Below, piece after piece: positions 25,074 to 32,522 of a DNA stretch of 64,000 bases. The DNA is from CATOSK01 sp034423195 (lineage in GTDB: Bacteria > Chloroflexota > Dehalococcoidia > Lucifugimonadales > UBA3495). Each line of letters opens with the position of its first letter. Positions within the stretch are counted from its first letter, which is position 1. Position numbers and translations under genes: made by a program. The stretch is from contig DAOUIZ010000035.1 in NCBI GenBank assembly GCA_034423195.1, forward strand, positions 1 through 64,000, in the 5' to 3' direction. The notes under the pieces are model-generated. The model had not been told where the DNA came from. It worked only from the letters and a program-made list of their open reading frames with translations, and did no database searches.

Positions 25074-25193
25074 CGGACAAAAGCGGACATTTTCGGACAT
25101 TCGAGCGTGGCTGGCGGGGAGTGTAATCCTCATTTGTCCGGCAGATGTCCAGGTTTGCCAGGGAAATGTCGGGGATTTGTCCGGTTTTGTCCG
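25074..25193. repeat. Inverted repeat of CGGACAAAAGCGGACA
   Basis: CGGACAAAAGCGGACA (25074-25089) pairs with TGTCCGGTTTTGTCCG (25178-25193) at 15 of 16 positions. Between them lie further half-sites (CGGACAT, ATTTGTCCGG, GATGTCC). It lies 140-260 bases upstream of the dienelactone hydrolase start, so it could be a looped operator. Confidence 0.5.
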
Positions 25194-25224
25194 CCTCCTG
25201 CGGGGAAGAGAGGGAAGATCTGGG

Positions 25225-25378
25225 AACGGAAGAATCTGCCTCATTTTGCCGCATTTGGCTTCACTTGCGGAGGGAAGTGCGGCCCAGACGGGAAGCGCGG
25301 GTTGCAAACCATACCTGGATGTATGGTAGCGTAGAGGGGTACAGGTTGGAAAGCGGCAAATGTCATCAGCTGCAGGGG
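25225..25378. repeat. Family C repeat copy 2 (uninterrupted)
   Basis: It matches the two blocks of 15403-15690. Left block: AATCTGCCTCATTTTGCCGC and onwards. Right block: GGTTGGAAAGCGGCAAATG followed by TCATCAGC. Degenerate, recognised by eye. Confidence 0.5.
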
Positions 25379-26134
25379 TTAACGCAGACCGGCGTTGTCG
25401 AGGAAGGCTTGGAACATCTGCCGCATCTGGGCTTCGTAAGCGGGGGCGTAGGCAGCGAACTCGCGGAGGTGGCGGGCGGATTCTTCATCCGGGTCGAAGC
25501 GGTTTCCCATGAGGCGGTAGTCGGCGGCGAGTTCCTGGTTCCATACCTGGAGGTCTGCCAGGGTCAGTTGAGGCTCGAACTGGAAGGCGTAGGAGTTGCC
25601 GCAGCGGAAGGCCATGTTGATTTTCCGGTAACGGCCGTCACGGCAGAGCATATAGCCTTCGGCGAGCTTGACCCCGCCGGGCGGGAGGGAGAAGCATTCG
25701 CCGTGGAGGGTGGGGACTAGGGGGACGGTAATGCGGGAGGAGACGGGGTCGGCAGCGCCTTCCGGGGTGATGTCTATCTTGCGGAGGCCGAACTGGTAGC
25801 CGCCGGTGGGGCGGACGATGCCGCCAAGGGCGGTGGAGAGCAACTGGGCGCCGAGGCAGACGCCGAACACAGGAATTTCGCGGCGGATGGCTTTTGTCAG
25901 GTAGTCCCGTTCCTGGTGGATGGCCGGGAAGGTGTCGTTGGCGGACATGGGGCCGCCGAGGGCGATGATCAACCGGACGTTATCCAGCGGAGGGACGGGC
26001 AGGTCGTGGCCTCCGGTGATGGCCTGCTCCGCTAATATGGTTTCCGGGGAGATTCCCCGCTGGGCCAGGACACCGGAGAGGTTGTGTCCCAGGGTCTCGA
26101 CAGGGTGGTGCTGGATTACAAGGGCGGTGGTCAC
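25379..26134 (-). CDS. Class I glutamine-amidotransferase-like protein with altered catalytic dyad
   Basis: A 251-residue protein of the GMP-synthase-like GATase1 fold. The nucleophile Cys93 is present in the usual elbow (FGVCLGAQLLS), and the oxyanion region IIALGGPMSANDTFP is normal. The final motif, QFHPE in active triad amidotransferases, reads QFEPQ (residues 185-189), so both His and Glu are replaced. The protein may be non-hydrolytic or use other residues. Its GTG start overlaps the TGA of the upstream Nudix gene by 4 bases (GTGA), so the two are coupled. Confidence 0.75.
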   Translation of the reverse strand: MTTALVIQHHPVETLGHNLSGVLAQRGISPETILAEQAITGGHDLPVPPLDNVRLIIALGGPMSANDTFPAIHQERDYLTKAIRREIPVFGVCLGAQLLSTALGGIVRPTGGYQFGLRKIDITPEGAADPVSSRITVPLVPTLHGECFSLPPGGVKLAEGYMLCRDGRYRKINMAFRCGNSYAFQFEPQLTLADLQVWNQELAADYRLMGNRFDPDEESARHLREFAAYAPAYEAQMRQMFQAFLDNAGLR

Positions 26135-26652
26135 GGGGACCAGCCCTCCGGCGGGGCTGGATTCTTGCGGAGTTGTTCCAGGACGAGGAGGTCGGTGGGG
26201 AAGGCCATCGGCGGCGGCGGTTGGGACAGGGGGAAATAGTCTACCTGATCTAGGTCGTCTCCGGCTCGCGGGCTTCCACCGGCAGCGTGGCCCCAGAACC
26301 AGATGCCGACGGTCAACTGGTTGGGGTTGTGGAAATTGGAGTGGACGGCGCAGACGGGGCCGAGTTGGACGTCCAGGCCGGTTTCTTCGAGGAACTCGCG
26401 GCGGGCGGCGTCCCGGATGTCCTCACCCCACTCGACGTAGCCGCAGGGGATACACCATTGGCCTTCGTAGCCGCCCCGGGAGCGGCGTCCCAGCAGGACT
26501 TGTCCGTTTTTGACGAGGACGACGGCGACTCCGACGGCGGGGTTGCGGAAGTGGATGAATCCGCAGGCGGAGCAGGTGGGGCGGGGCAGGCCGCCCCGAT
26601 CCCTGTTTTCCAGCGGAGTGGCGCAGAGGGGGCAATAGCGGTAGGGGGTCAT
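26131..26652 (-). CDS. Nudix hydrolase with N-terminal zinc ribbon
   Basis: A 173-residue protein. Cys7, Cys10, Cys27 and Cys30 form a zinc ribbon of the kind found in NudC-like and other prokaryotic Nudix proteins. The Nudix box spans residues 71-93 and fits GX5EX7REUXEEXGU exactly (Gly71, Glu77, Arg85-Glu86, Glu89-Glu90, Gly92). Such enzymes cleave nucleoside diphosphates linked to another moiety; the C-terminal domain is too short to name a NudC-type NADH pyrophosphatase. It overlaps the amidotransferase-like gene by 4 bases. A truncated copy of its first 33-36 residues lies at 27299-27409 as part of a tandem duplication. Confidence 0.88.
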   Translation of the reverse strand: MTPYRYCPLCATPLENRDRGGLPRPTCSACGFIHFRNPAVGVAVVLVKNGQVLLGRRSRGGYEGQWCIPCGYVEWGEDIRDAARREFLEETGLDVQLGPVCAVHSNFHNPNQLTVGIWFWGHAAGGSPRAGDDLDQVDYFPLSQPPPPMAFPTDLLVLEQLRKNPAPPEGWSP

Positions 26653-26677
26653 GGGGGTTGTTGTCCGGCGGGGACGT

Positions 26678-27214
26678 TCATTCCGCCGGGACCGGCCTTA
26701 CCGGGGGCAGATCGTCCAGCTCATCCTCGCGGAAGGCGTCGCCGTGGGAGTTCCTGGTCTTCGTGGTTAGTCTCCGCAGGCGGCGTTCCTGTTCGGTTGT
26801 TTCCGATGGGGAGAGGCGGCCCTGGACGCTGGGAGGCTCCGCGGTCAGCAGATTCGACAGTTCCGCGATGAAGACGGCGGCCCCGTCGATTTCGTCCCTC
26901 ACGTCGCCTGCTTCCTTCTGGTGCTCGTAATAGTTGGCGTGCATGGCTTCCAGAGACTGGAACAGAATGCGCAAGTCCTGCCGGTCGTGTTCAAAACCGA
27001 TGTAAGTTGCGGCATCGCGGAGGTTGTTGTGGGCGTGATGGTTCCAGCCGCGCTGCTGGGCGAGGGCCTTGATGGTGTGAGCGGTGGCGCCCCAGACCTT
27101 TTCCGAGGCTTGCAGGATGTCGCCCTGGTCCAACTCCTGCCGGGCCTGTTCCAGGAGGTGTTGGCTGATTTCCTGATACCTTTGGGGCGGTGAGGCCCTC
27201 AAGTGATCGGTCAT
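26678..27214 (-). CDS. PaREP1/HEPN-like protein, copy 1
   Basis: A 178-residue, all-helical, charged protein. The N-terminal part RYQEISQHLLEQARQELDQG, then DILQASEKVWGATAHTIKAL and RGWNHHAHNNLRDAA, matches the PaREP1/HEPN-like family. Members are often adjacent to nucleotide-acting enzymes and their function is mostly unknown. The canonical RNase RX4-6H motif of HEPN toxins is not evident. The C-terminal 50 residues are proline/acid-rich. Copy 2 lies directly upstream at 27435-27971 with equal length. A Nudix gene follows 25 bases downstream. Confidence 0.65.
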   Translation of the reverse strand: MTDHLRASPPQRYQEISQHLLEQARQELDQGDILQASEKVWGATAHTIKALAQQRGWNHHAHNNLRDAATYIGFEHDRQDLRILFQSLEAMHANYYEHQKEAGDVRDEIDGAAVFIAELSNLLTAEPPSVQGRLSPSETTEQERRLRRLTTKTRNSHGDAFREDELDDLPPVRPVPAE

Positions 27215-27298
27215 TGCTGCTCTTTCCGATAGTAAGCCGGGTTGCCGGGTGGCGGGTTTGTCTGCCAGAGTGTCCTACAGTGTAGAGCTATATGGAAG

Positions 27299-27409
27299 TC
27301 AGCGGTAGTGGGCGAATCCGCAGGCGGAGCAGGTGGGGTGGGGCAGGCCGCCCCGATCCCTGTTTTCCAGCGGGGTGGCGCAGAGGGGGCAGAAGCGGTA
27401 TGGAGTCAT
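27299..27409 (-). pseudogene. Truncated Nudix remnant (zinc ribbon only)
   Basis: A 36-codon frame, MTPYRFCPLCATPLENRDRG onward to CSACGFAHYR and a stop, nearly identical to the first 33 residues of the intact Nudix protein encoded at 26131-26652. The Nudix box is absent, because the duplication ends here. All four zinc-ribbon cysteines remain, so a short zinc-binding peptide could still be made. Confidence 0.75.
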
Positions 27410-27434
27410 GGGGGTTGTTGTCCGGCCGGGGCGC

Positions 27435-27971
27435 TCATTCCACCGGCGCCGGTCTGACCGGGGGCAGGTTGGCAAGTTCATCCTCGCCGTACACTGCGCC
27501 ATGAGCCGCCCTGGTCATGCTGATCAGCCTGCGGAGACGGCGTTCCTGGTCGGCCCTTTCCGTGAGGGAAAGATGGTCCTGAGAACCGGGAGGCTCTGCC
27601 CGGTGCAGCGCCGCAAAAGCCAGGATGAACGCCTCGGCACCGCGTATGGCATCCTGCACGTCGCTGGCTTCCAGTTGGTGTTCGTAGAAATTGACGTGGA
27701 GTCCCTCCAACGACCGGAACATATCCCGCAAGTCGGGGCGGTTATATTCGAACCCGATGTAGTTGGCGGTGTCACGCAGGTCGTTGTGCCAACGGTGGTT
27801 CCAGCCGCGTTGCTGGGCCGCCGCCTTGATGGCGTGGGCGGTGGCACCCCGGACCTTTTCCGAGGCTTGCAGGATGTCGCCCTGGTCCAACCCCTGCCGG
27901 GCCTGTTCCAAGAGATGTTGGCTGATTTCCTGATATCTTTGGGGCGGTGAGGCCCTCAAGTGATCGGTCAT
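27435..27971 (-). CDS. PaREP1/HEPN-like protein, copy 2
   Basis: A 178-residue paralogue of copy 1 made by the 757-bp tandem duplication. The N-terminal 28 residues are almost identical (MTDHLRASPPQRYQEISQHL and following), and the middle has ASEKVRGATAHAIKAAAQQR and GWNHRWHNDLRDTANYIGFE. Divergence is concentrated in the C-terminal third. Both copies keep full length and reading frame, which argues that both are selected. It heads the minus-strand run copy 2 - Nudix remnant - copy 1 - Nudix - amidotransferase-like. Confidence 0.65.
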   Translation of the reverse strand: MTDHLRASPPQRYQEISQHLLEQARQGLDQGDILQASEKVRGATAHAIKAAAQQRGWNHRWHNDLRDTANYIGFEYNRPDLRDMFRSLEGLHVNFYEHQLEASDVQDAIRGAEAFILAFAALHRAEPPGSQDHLSLTERADQERRLRRLISMTRAAHGAVYGEDELANLPPVRPAPVE

Positions 27972-28137
27972 TGCTGCTCTTTCCGATAGTAAGCCGGGTT
28001 GCCGGTTTGTCGAGGGGAGTTACCTGTTGGTCTTCACGAGACAGGTAAGTGCAGAGTCAATTGTCTCACTTATTCGGGTTGTCCGGGAGTCGGCGTTCGG
28101 CATTGGACAGGTGAGGGGACTCCGGCGAATCCCGTGC

Positions 28138-29712
28138 TCAGCTGGAGGCCCGGCCGCGGCGGATGGAGCGGCCGGGGAGGGCGCCGGTGTTTTGTCCCTG
28201 GTCGATGACGACCTGGCCGTTGACGATGACGTAGTCGATGCCGACGGGATAGTGCTTGGGGTCCTCGCGGGTGGCGTGGGTCTTGACCGTGTCGGGGTTG
28301 AAGACGACGATGTCGGCGCGGAATCCGTCGCGAAGGAGGCCCCGGTCGGGGATGCCGAGGCGCTGGGCGGGGAAGGAGGTCATCTTGCGGATGGCCTCGG
28401 GCAGGCGCAGGTGCCGCTCCGCGCGGACGAACTCGGCGAGAACGATGGGGAAGCAGCCGTAGGTGCGGGGGTTGGGGTACTCTCCGAAGAGGATGGCGTC
28501 GCTGGCGATCATCCCGTAGGGGTGGGAGACGAAGGCGGGAAGGGTCTGCGGGTTGGTGCCCAATCCGACGGTGGAGATTCCCAGGTTTTCTTCAAGGAGC
28601 AGGTCGAAGAGGGCGTCGGCCGGGTCCTGGCCGCGCATCTCGCCGATGTCGGTGATGAGGCGGCCATCGTATTGCCTGTTGTGGGGCTGGGTGAAGTTGG
28701 TGAGCCAGTTGTTTTCCAGGCGGTCGCGGACTATCTCGCGCTTCATGCGTTCCCGGTCGTCTTGGTCGCGGAGGGCTTCCATGAGCCGCTCGGGGCCGCC
28801 GTCCTTGGCCCAGTGGGGGAGGCCGATGGTGACGGTGGTGCCGGAATAGGGGTAGGTGTAGCAGTCGAAGGTTACGTCCAATCCCCGGGCGCGGGAGTCG
28901 TCAACCAATCCGAGGAAGTCGTGGTGGCTGCCGACGCCCTGGGCGGGCTGGCGGTAGTGCGTCAGGTGGACGGGTATGCCGCTGCGGTGTCCGATCTCGA
29001 CGGCCTCCTCCCAGGGGGCCATGACACCGCGGGCGCGGAGGCTGGCGCGGGTGTGGGTGTGGTAGATGCCGCCGAGGGAGGCGGCGGTCTCGGACAAGGC
29101 CACCAGCTCATCGGTGTCGGCGTAGGAGCCGGGCGGGTAGTCCAGGCCGGTGGAGAGGCCCCACGCGCCTTCCTCCATGGCCTCCCGGATGACGGCCTGC
29201 ATGTCGGCTAGTTCGGCGGGGGTGGATGGGCGGTCGTTCCAGCCGACGCTCCAGATGCGGACCGGGGCGTTGCCGAGGATGTAGGCGATGTTGACCGCGA
29301 CGGTGTTGTCGTATTTTCCGAGGAGGTCGGCGACGGTGAGCCAGTCGGCGGGCATGGGCGGGTAGCCGTTGAGGCCGGAGTCCAGCCAGATGTAGCGGTG
29401 GAGTTCTTCCTGGGTCTTGAAGGGGGCGTGGGAGATTCCGTCGATGCCGACAAGCTCGGTGGTGACTCCCTGGCGGACCTTGGGGTCGTGGTGGGGTTCG
29501 CCGAGAATGGTCAGACCGGCGTGGGAGTGGAGGTCGATGAATCCGGGGCAGACCACGCAGCCGGAGGCGTCGATGATGCGGGCGGCTTCCAAGTGGGAAA
29601 CGTCGCCGCGATGGACGGCGACGCGGTTGTCCTCGATGGAGACAGCGGCGTAGAAGCCGGGGCTGCCGGTGCCGTCGATGACCTGTCCGTTGGTGATGAG
29701 GATGTCGAGCAT
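28138..29712 (-). CDS. D-aminoacylase-type amidohydrolase (N-acyl-D-amino-acid deacylase family)
   Basis: A 524-residue amidohydrolase-superfamily protein. The N-terminus LDILITNGQVIDGTGSPGFY, then CVVCPGFIDLHSHAGLTILG (metal HxH near residue 63), GVTTELVGIDGISHAP, GLSTGLDYPPGSYADTDEL, and IYHTHTRASLRARG match the D-aminoacylase subgroup. The C-terminus has the usual RADIVVFNPDTVKTHAT and VNGQVV return to the small beta domain. These enzymes deacylate N-acyl-D-amino acids or open related cyclic amides; the specific substrate is open. It starts 2 bases after the stop of the upstream amidohydrolase gene and forms an operon with it. Confidence 0.88.
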   Translation of the reverse strand: MLDILITNGQVIDGTGSPGFYAAVSIEDNRVAVHRGDVSHLEAARIIDASGCVVCPGFIDLHSHAGLTILGEPHHDPKVRQGVTTELVGIDGISHAPFKTQEELHRYIWLDSGLNGYPPMPADWLTVADLLGKYDNTVAVNIAYILGNAPVRIWSVGWNDRPSTPAELADMQAVIREAMEEGAWGLSTGLDYPPGSYADTDELVALSETAASLGGIYHTHTRASLRARGVMAPWEEAVEIGHRSGIPVHLTHYRQPAQGVGSHHDFLGLVDDSRARGLDVTFDCYTYPYSGTTVTIGLPHWAKDGGPERLMEALRDQDDRERMKREIVRDRLENNWLTNFTQPHNRQYDGRLITDIGEMRGQDPADALFDLLLEENLGISTVGLGTNPQTLPAFVSHPYGMIASDAILFGEYPNPRTYGCFPIVLAEFVRAERHLRLPEAIRKMTSFPAQRLGIPDRGLLRDGFRADIVVFNPDTVKTHATREDPKHYPVGIDYVIVNGQVVIDQGQNTGALPGRSIRRGRASS

Positions 29713-29714
29713 GG

Positions 29715-31316
29715 TTAAGCCTCGAAAACGGTGTGTCCGCCGACTATGGTGCGCTCTATTGGGATGTCCTTGATGGTCATGGGGTCCACGGCGCGGGGGT
29801 CGGCGCCGAGGACTACGAAGTCAGCGAGCTTGCCCACTTCGATGGAACCCTTGAGGTTTTCCTCGAAGGAGGCGTAGGCGCCATTGATGGTGTAGAGCCT
29901 GAGGGCTTCGTCCACGGACACCTTCTGGTTGGGGCCCCAGAGGTTGCCCCGGCTGTCGGTACGGGTGACGCAGCTCTGGATGCCGAGCAAAGGCTCGAAT
30001 GGTCCGGGAGGGTAGTCGGTGGCCCCGGTGGAGGTTACGCCGTAGTCGATGAAGGAGCGCTGGGCAAACATCCACTGGAGACGTTCCTCGCCGTAGAAGG
30101 GCATCTTTTCGCCGTGGTGGTAGACGTAGGTGCAGAAGGGGGTGGCGATGTTGCCCAAGCGGTGCATCCGGTTGAGGATTTCCGGGTTGACCAGGGTGCA
30201 GTGCTCGACGCGGTGGCGGGGGTCGGGGCGAGGATGGGCGGCCTGGGCTTTTTCGTAGGCTCGGGTGACCATGTCGATGGCAACGTCGCCGTTGGCGTGG
30301 ATGCAGACCTGGAATCCGGCCTCGTGCATCTGCATCACGTTTTCCTCGATTTCGCCGGCCTCCATGGCGAGGATGCCGTGATCGCAGTCGCTGCCGATGT
30401 AGGGTTCGGACAGGTAGGCGGTGCGGGCGGCGATGGCGCCGTCGGCGACCATCTTGATGCCGCCAAGGCGGAGCATGTCATCCCCGAAGCCGGTCTTTAA
30501 TCCGGCTTCCCGGAGAGCCGGGAAGTGGGGGTAGTACATGAGGACGTAGACCCTGAGAGAAAGGTCGCCAGCGTCGCGGCCCTCCTGGTAGGTTGCGAGC
30601 TCTTCCTGGACGACGCGGGCGTCGTGGACGCTGGTGAGGCCAGCGCGGGTAAGCATCCGGCAGATGGTGGTGAGTCCCTGGCGGCGGATTTCCGGGGTTT
30701 CGGGCGGGATCAGGCCAAAGCGGACGGGTTCGATGGCGCGCTCGTAGACGACGCCGTTGAGCTCGCCAGTGTCGGGGTTGCGGCCGAGACGTCCGCCGGG
30801 CGGGTCCTCGGTCTCGTTGTTGAACCCGGCGGCCTCCAGAGCGGCGGTGTTGAGGTAGTAGATGTGTCCGGCGCGGTGGGCGACCATGATGGGGTGATGG
30901 GCGCTGACGGCGTCGAGGTCTTCCTTGAACAGAAAGCGGTCCTCGGCGGTCTTGGTGTCGTCGAACTTGAAGCCCTGGACCCACTGTCCGGCGGGGGTTG
31001 CAGCCACGCGCTCCGCAAGGGCGTCATGGATGGCGCCGATGCCGGCGAGGTCGCAGTCGGCGGCCATGACGTGGCGGATGCCGCTGTTGAGGACGTGGAT
31101 GTGGGCGTCGATGAACCCGGGGAGGACGGTCTTTCCGGTGAGGTCGAGGACCCGGGTATGAGGGCCGACGAGGCTGGAAACGTCGGCGCCGTCTCCGACG
31201 GCAACGATGTGTCCGTTGAGGACGGCGACCGCGGAAGCGTGGGGCTGGGCCGGGTTGATGGTGATGACGTTGGCGTTTCGGAGTACCGTGTCGGCTTTGA
31301 GGTTGTAGTCAGCCAT
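29715..31316 (-). CDS. Amidohydrolase (YtcJ-like)
   Basis: A 533-residue amidohydrolase of the YtcJ/AepA group. Motifs: the metal-binding HxH in LPGFIDAHIHVLNSG (near residue 70), VRFGLIPPETPEIRRQGLTT, the ICIHANGDVAID-type block (FQVCIHANGDVAIDMVTRA), HRVEHCTLVNPEILNRM with a metal His, and the C-terminal IEVGKLADFVVLGADP. The group hydrolyses amide-like bonds but few members have known substrates. It lies between the monooxygenase gene (25 bases upstream) and the D-aminoacylase gene (2 bases downstream), so the three probably form one catabolic operon. Confidence 0.88.
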   Translation of the reverse strand: MADYNLKADTVLRNANVITINPAQPHASAVAVLNGHIVAVGDGADVSSLVGPHTRVLDLTGKTVLPGFIDAHIHVLNSGIRHVMAADCDLAGIGAIHDALAERVAATPAGQWVQGFKFDDTKTAEDRFLFKEDLDAVSAHHPIMVAHRAGHIYYLNTAALEAAGFNNETEDPPGGRLGRNPDTGELNGVVYERAIEPVRFGLIPPETPEIRRQGLTTICRMLTRAGLTSVHDARVVQEELATYQEGRDAGDLSLRVYVLMYYPHFPALREAGLKTGFGDDMLRLGGIKMVADGAIAARTAYLSEPYIGSDCDHGILAMEAGEIEENVMQMHEAGFQVCIHANGDVAIDMVTRAYEKAQAAHPRPDPRHRVEHCTLVNPEILNRMHRLGNIATPFCTYVYHHGEKMPFYGEERLQWMFAQRSFIDYGVTSTGATDYPPGPFEPLLGIQSCVTRTDSRGNLWGPNQKVSVDEALRLYTINGAYASFEENLKGSIEVGKLADFVVLGADPRAVDPMTIKDIPIERTIVGGHTVFEA

Positions 31317-31341
31317 TTCAGGAAACCTCGGAACAAGTTTC

Positions 31342-32295
31342 TCAGGCGGAGTTGGCGGCTTTCACCAGAGGGATGAGACGGTTGGCGATTTCGTCGATGT
31401 GGCGCTCGCGGTCTTCGCGGGGGCAGGCGATGCTGAATACGATGTGGCGGGCGCCGGCATCGATGTATTCCTGGAGACGTTCCGCGCACTGTTCCGGCGG
31501 GCCGAGGAGGCAGTAGTTGCGGACGATGTTCAGGAAGTCGCCTCCGTAGAGATAGCGGCCGCCGAGAGCTTCTGCCGCGACGTTGGCGGCTTCTTCTTCA
31601 GTTGGGTAGATGGAGATGTAGGGGAAGAGTCCCCACTGGAAGCCGGAGATGTCCCGGCCTTCCTCGGCGGCGAAGGCGTAAATCTTTTCGACGCTGTCGA
31701 TGTAGCGTTCGGGGCTGTAGAAATAGGGGAGCCAGCCCTCCCCGTACCGCACGGCACGACGCATGGCGGCGTCACGGCGGCCCGCCACCCAAACGGGGGG
31801 GTGGGGAGCCTGGTGGGGGCGGGGATTGATGGCGGCGTTTTCCAACTGGAAGTGGCGGCCCTGGAAGGAGACGGTATCCTGGGTCCACAGGCGGCGGACG
31901 ACCTCGAGGCATTCGTCGGTGCGGCGGCCCCGCTGACGGGGGTTCAATCCGGCGGCTTCAAATTCCACGGGGAACTCGCCACCGACGCCGACGCCGAGGG
32001 TGAGGCGGCCGCTGGAGGCGATGTCGAGGGTGGCGGTGAACTTGGCGAGCATGAGGGGGTGATAGAAGGGGACGAGCACGATTGAAGAGAGCAGGCGGAT
32101 GTTGTCCGTCGCCCCGGCGGCCACGGCAAGCAGGGGCAAGGCGGCCTGGGTGGGTCCGGGAGGGCTGCCCCGCATGAAGTGTTCGCCGACGGAGATATAC
32201 TCGAATCCCAGTTCCTCAAGCCAGCGGGCTTCGGCGGCTATTTCCGCCGCGCCCAGGGCGGCGCCGGAACCGAAGTGCAAATCCAGGGCAGGCAT
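31342..32295 (-). CDS. Luciferase-like (LLM class) FMN/F420-dependent monooxygenase 2
   Basis: A 317-residue luciferase-family flavoenzyme. Blocks: LEELGFEYISVGEHFMRGSP, IRLLSSIVLVPFYHPLMLAK, IASSGRLTLGVGVGGEFPVE, QAPHPPVWVAGRRDAAMRRA and AVRYGEGWLPYFYSPERYID. These suit the F420-type subgroup as well as FMN members; the cofactor cannot be settled by eye. First gene of a three-gene minus-strand operon with the two amidohydrolases, suggesting oxidation followed by amide hydrolysis of one compound class. Confidence 0.85.
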   Translation of the reverse strand: MPALDLHFGSGAALGAAEIAAEARWLEELGFEYISVGEHFMRGSPPGPTQAALPLLAVAAGATDNIRLLSSIVLVPFYHPLMLAKFTATLDIASSGRLTLGVGVGGEFPVEFEAAGLNPRQRGRRTDECLEVVRRLWTQDTVSFQGRHFQLENAAINPRPHQAPHPPVWVAGRRDAAMRRAVRYGEGWLPYFYSPERYIDSVEKIYAFAAEEGRDISGFQWGLFPYISIYPTEEEAANVAAEALGGRYLYGGDFLNIVRNYCLLGPPEQCAERLQEYIDAGARHIVFSIACPREDRERHIDEIANRLIPLVKAANSA

Positions 32296-32522
32296 GAAAG
32301 CAGTTCTCCTTGCCAGTGGGTCAATCCGGTCAGAGGCTTCTCATGGACTTCCGGGAAGGGAATCAGGGAGGCCGTGCCGGGGAAGCACCGCCATGTTAAC
32401 TTGTGGAAGGGAACGGCGCCAGTGACAACGCGGGTGGAGCCGGATAGTTTGTTAAACTGTTAGGGGGCGGGGTTTCGGGACAGCTACGCCGCTGCCGGGA
32501 ACAAGATGGCTGAGTTGAGGAT

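Larger units (their letters stand above)
24932..25378. other. Intergenic region with GGACA/TGTCC repeats and family C copy 2
   Basis: No gene is recognised in these 447 bases. The left half contains many GGACA or TGTCC words, including an inverted repeat of 16 bases with one mismatch (25074-25089 and 25178-25193). The right half is a family C repeat. A small hairpin (CCATAC, loop, GTATGG) lies near 25309-25326. Confidence 0.65.
26550..28011. repeat. Tandem duplication, 757-bp period
   Basis: Unit 1 (about 26550-27262) and unit 2 (about 27307-28011) each contain the N-terminal part of the Nudix gene, a short spacer, a complete PaREP1/HEPN-like gene and its upstream sequence ending CCGATAGTAAGCCGGGTTGC. 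Matching points at both ends are exactly 757 bases apart, so there is no net length change. Sequence divergence between units is appreciable, so the event is not recent. Confidence 0.85.

Noticed and set aside
26678..27971. HEPN toxin-antitoxin module
   Set aside because: The HEPN-like proteins have no clear RX4-6H active-site motif in the expected helix and no nucleotidyltransferase (MNT) antitoxin is adjacent.
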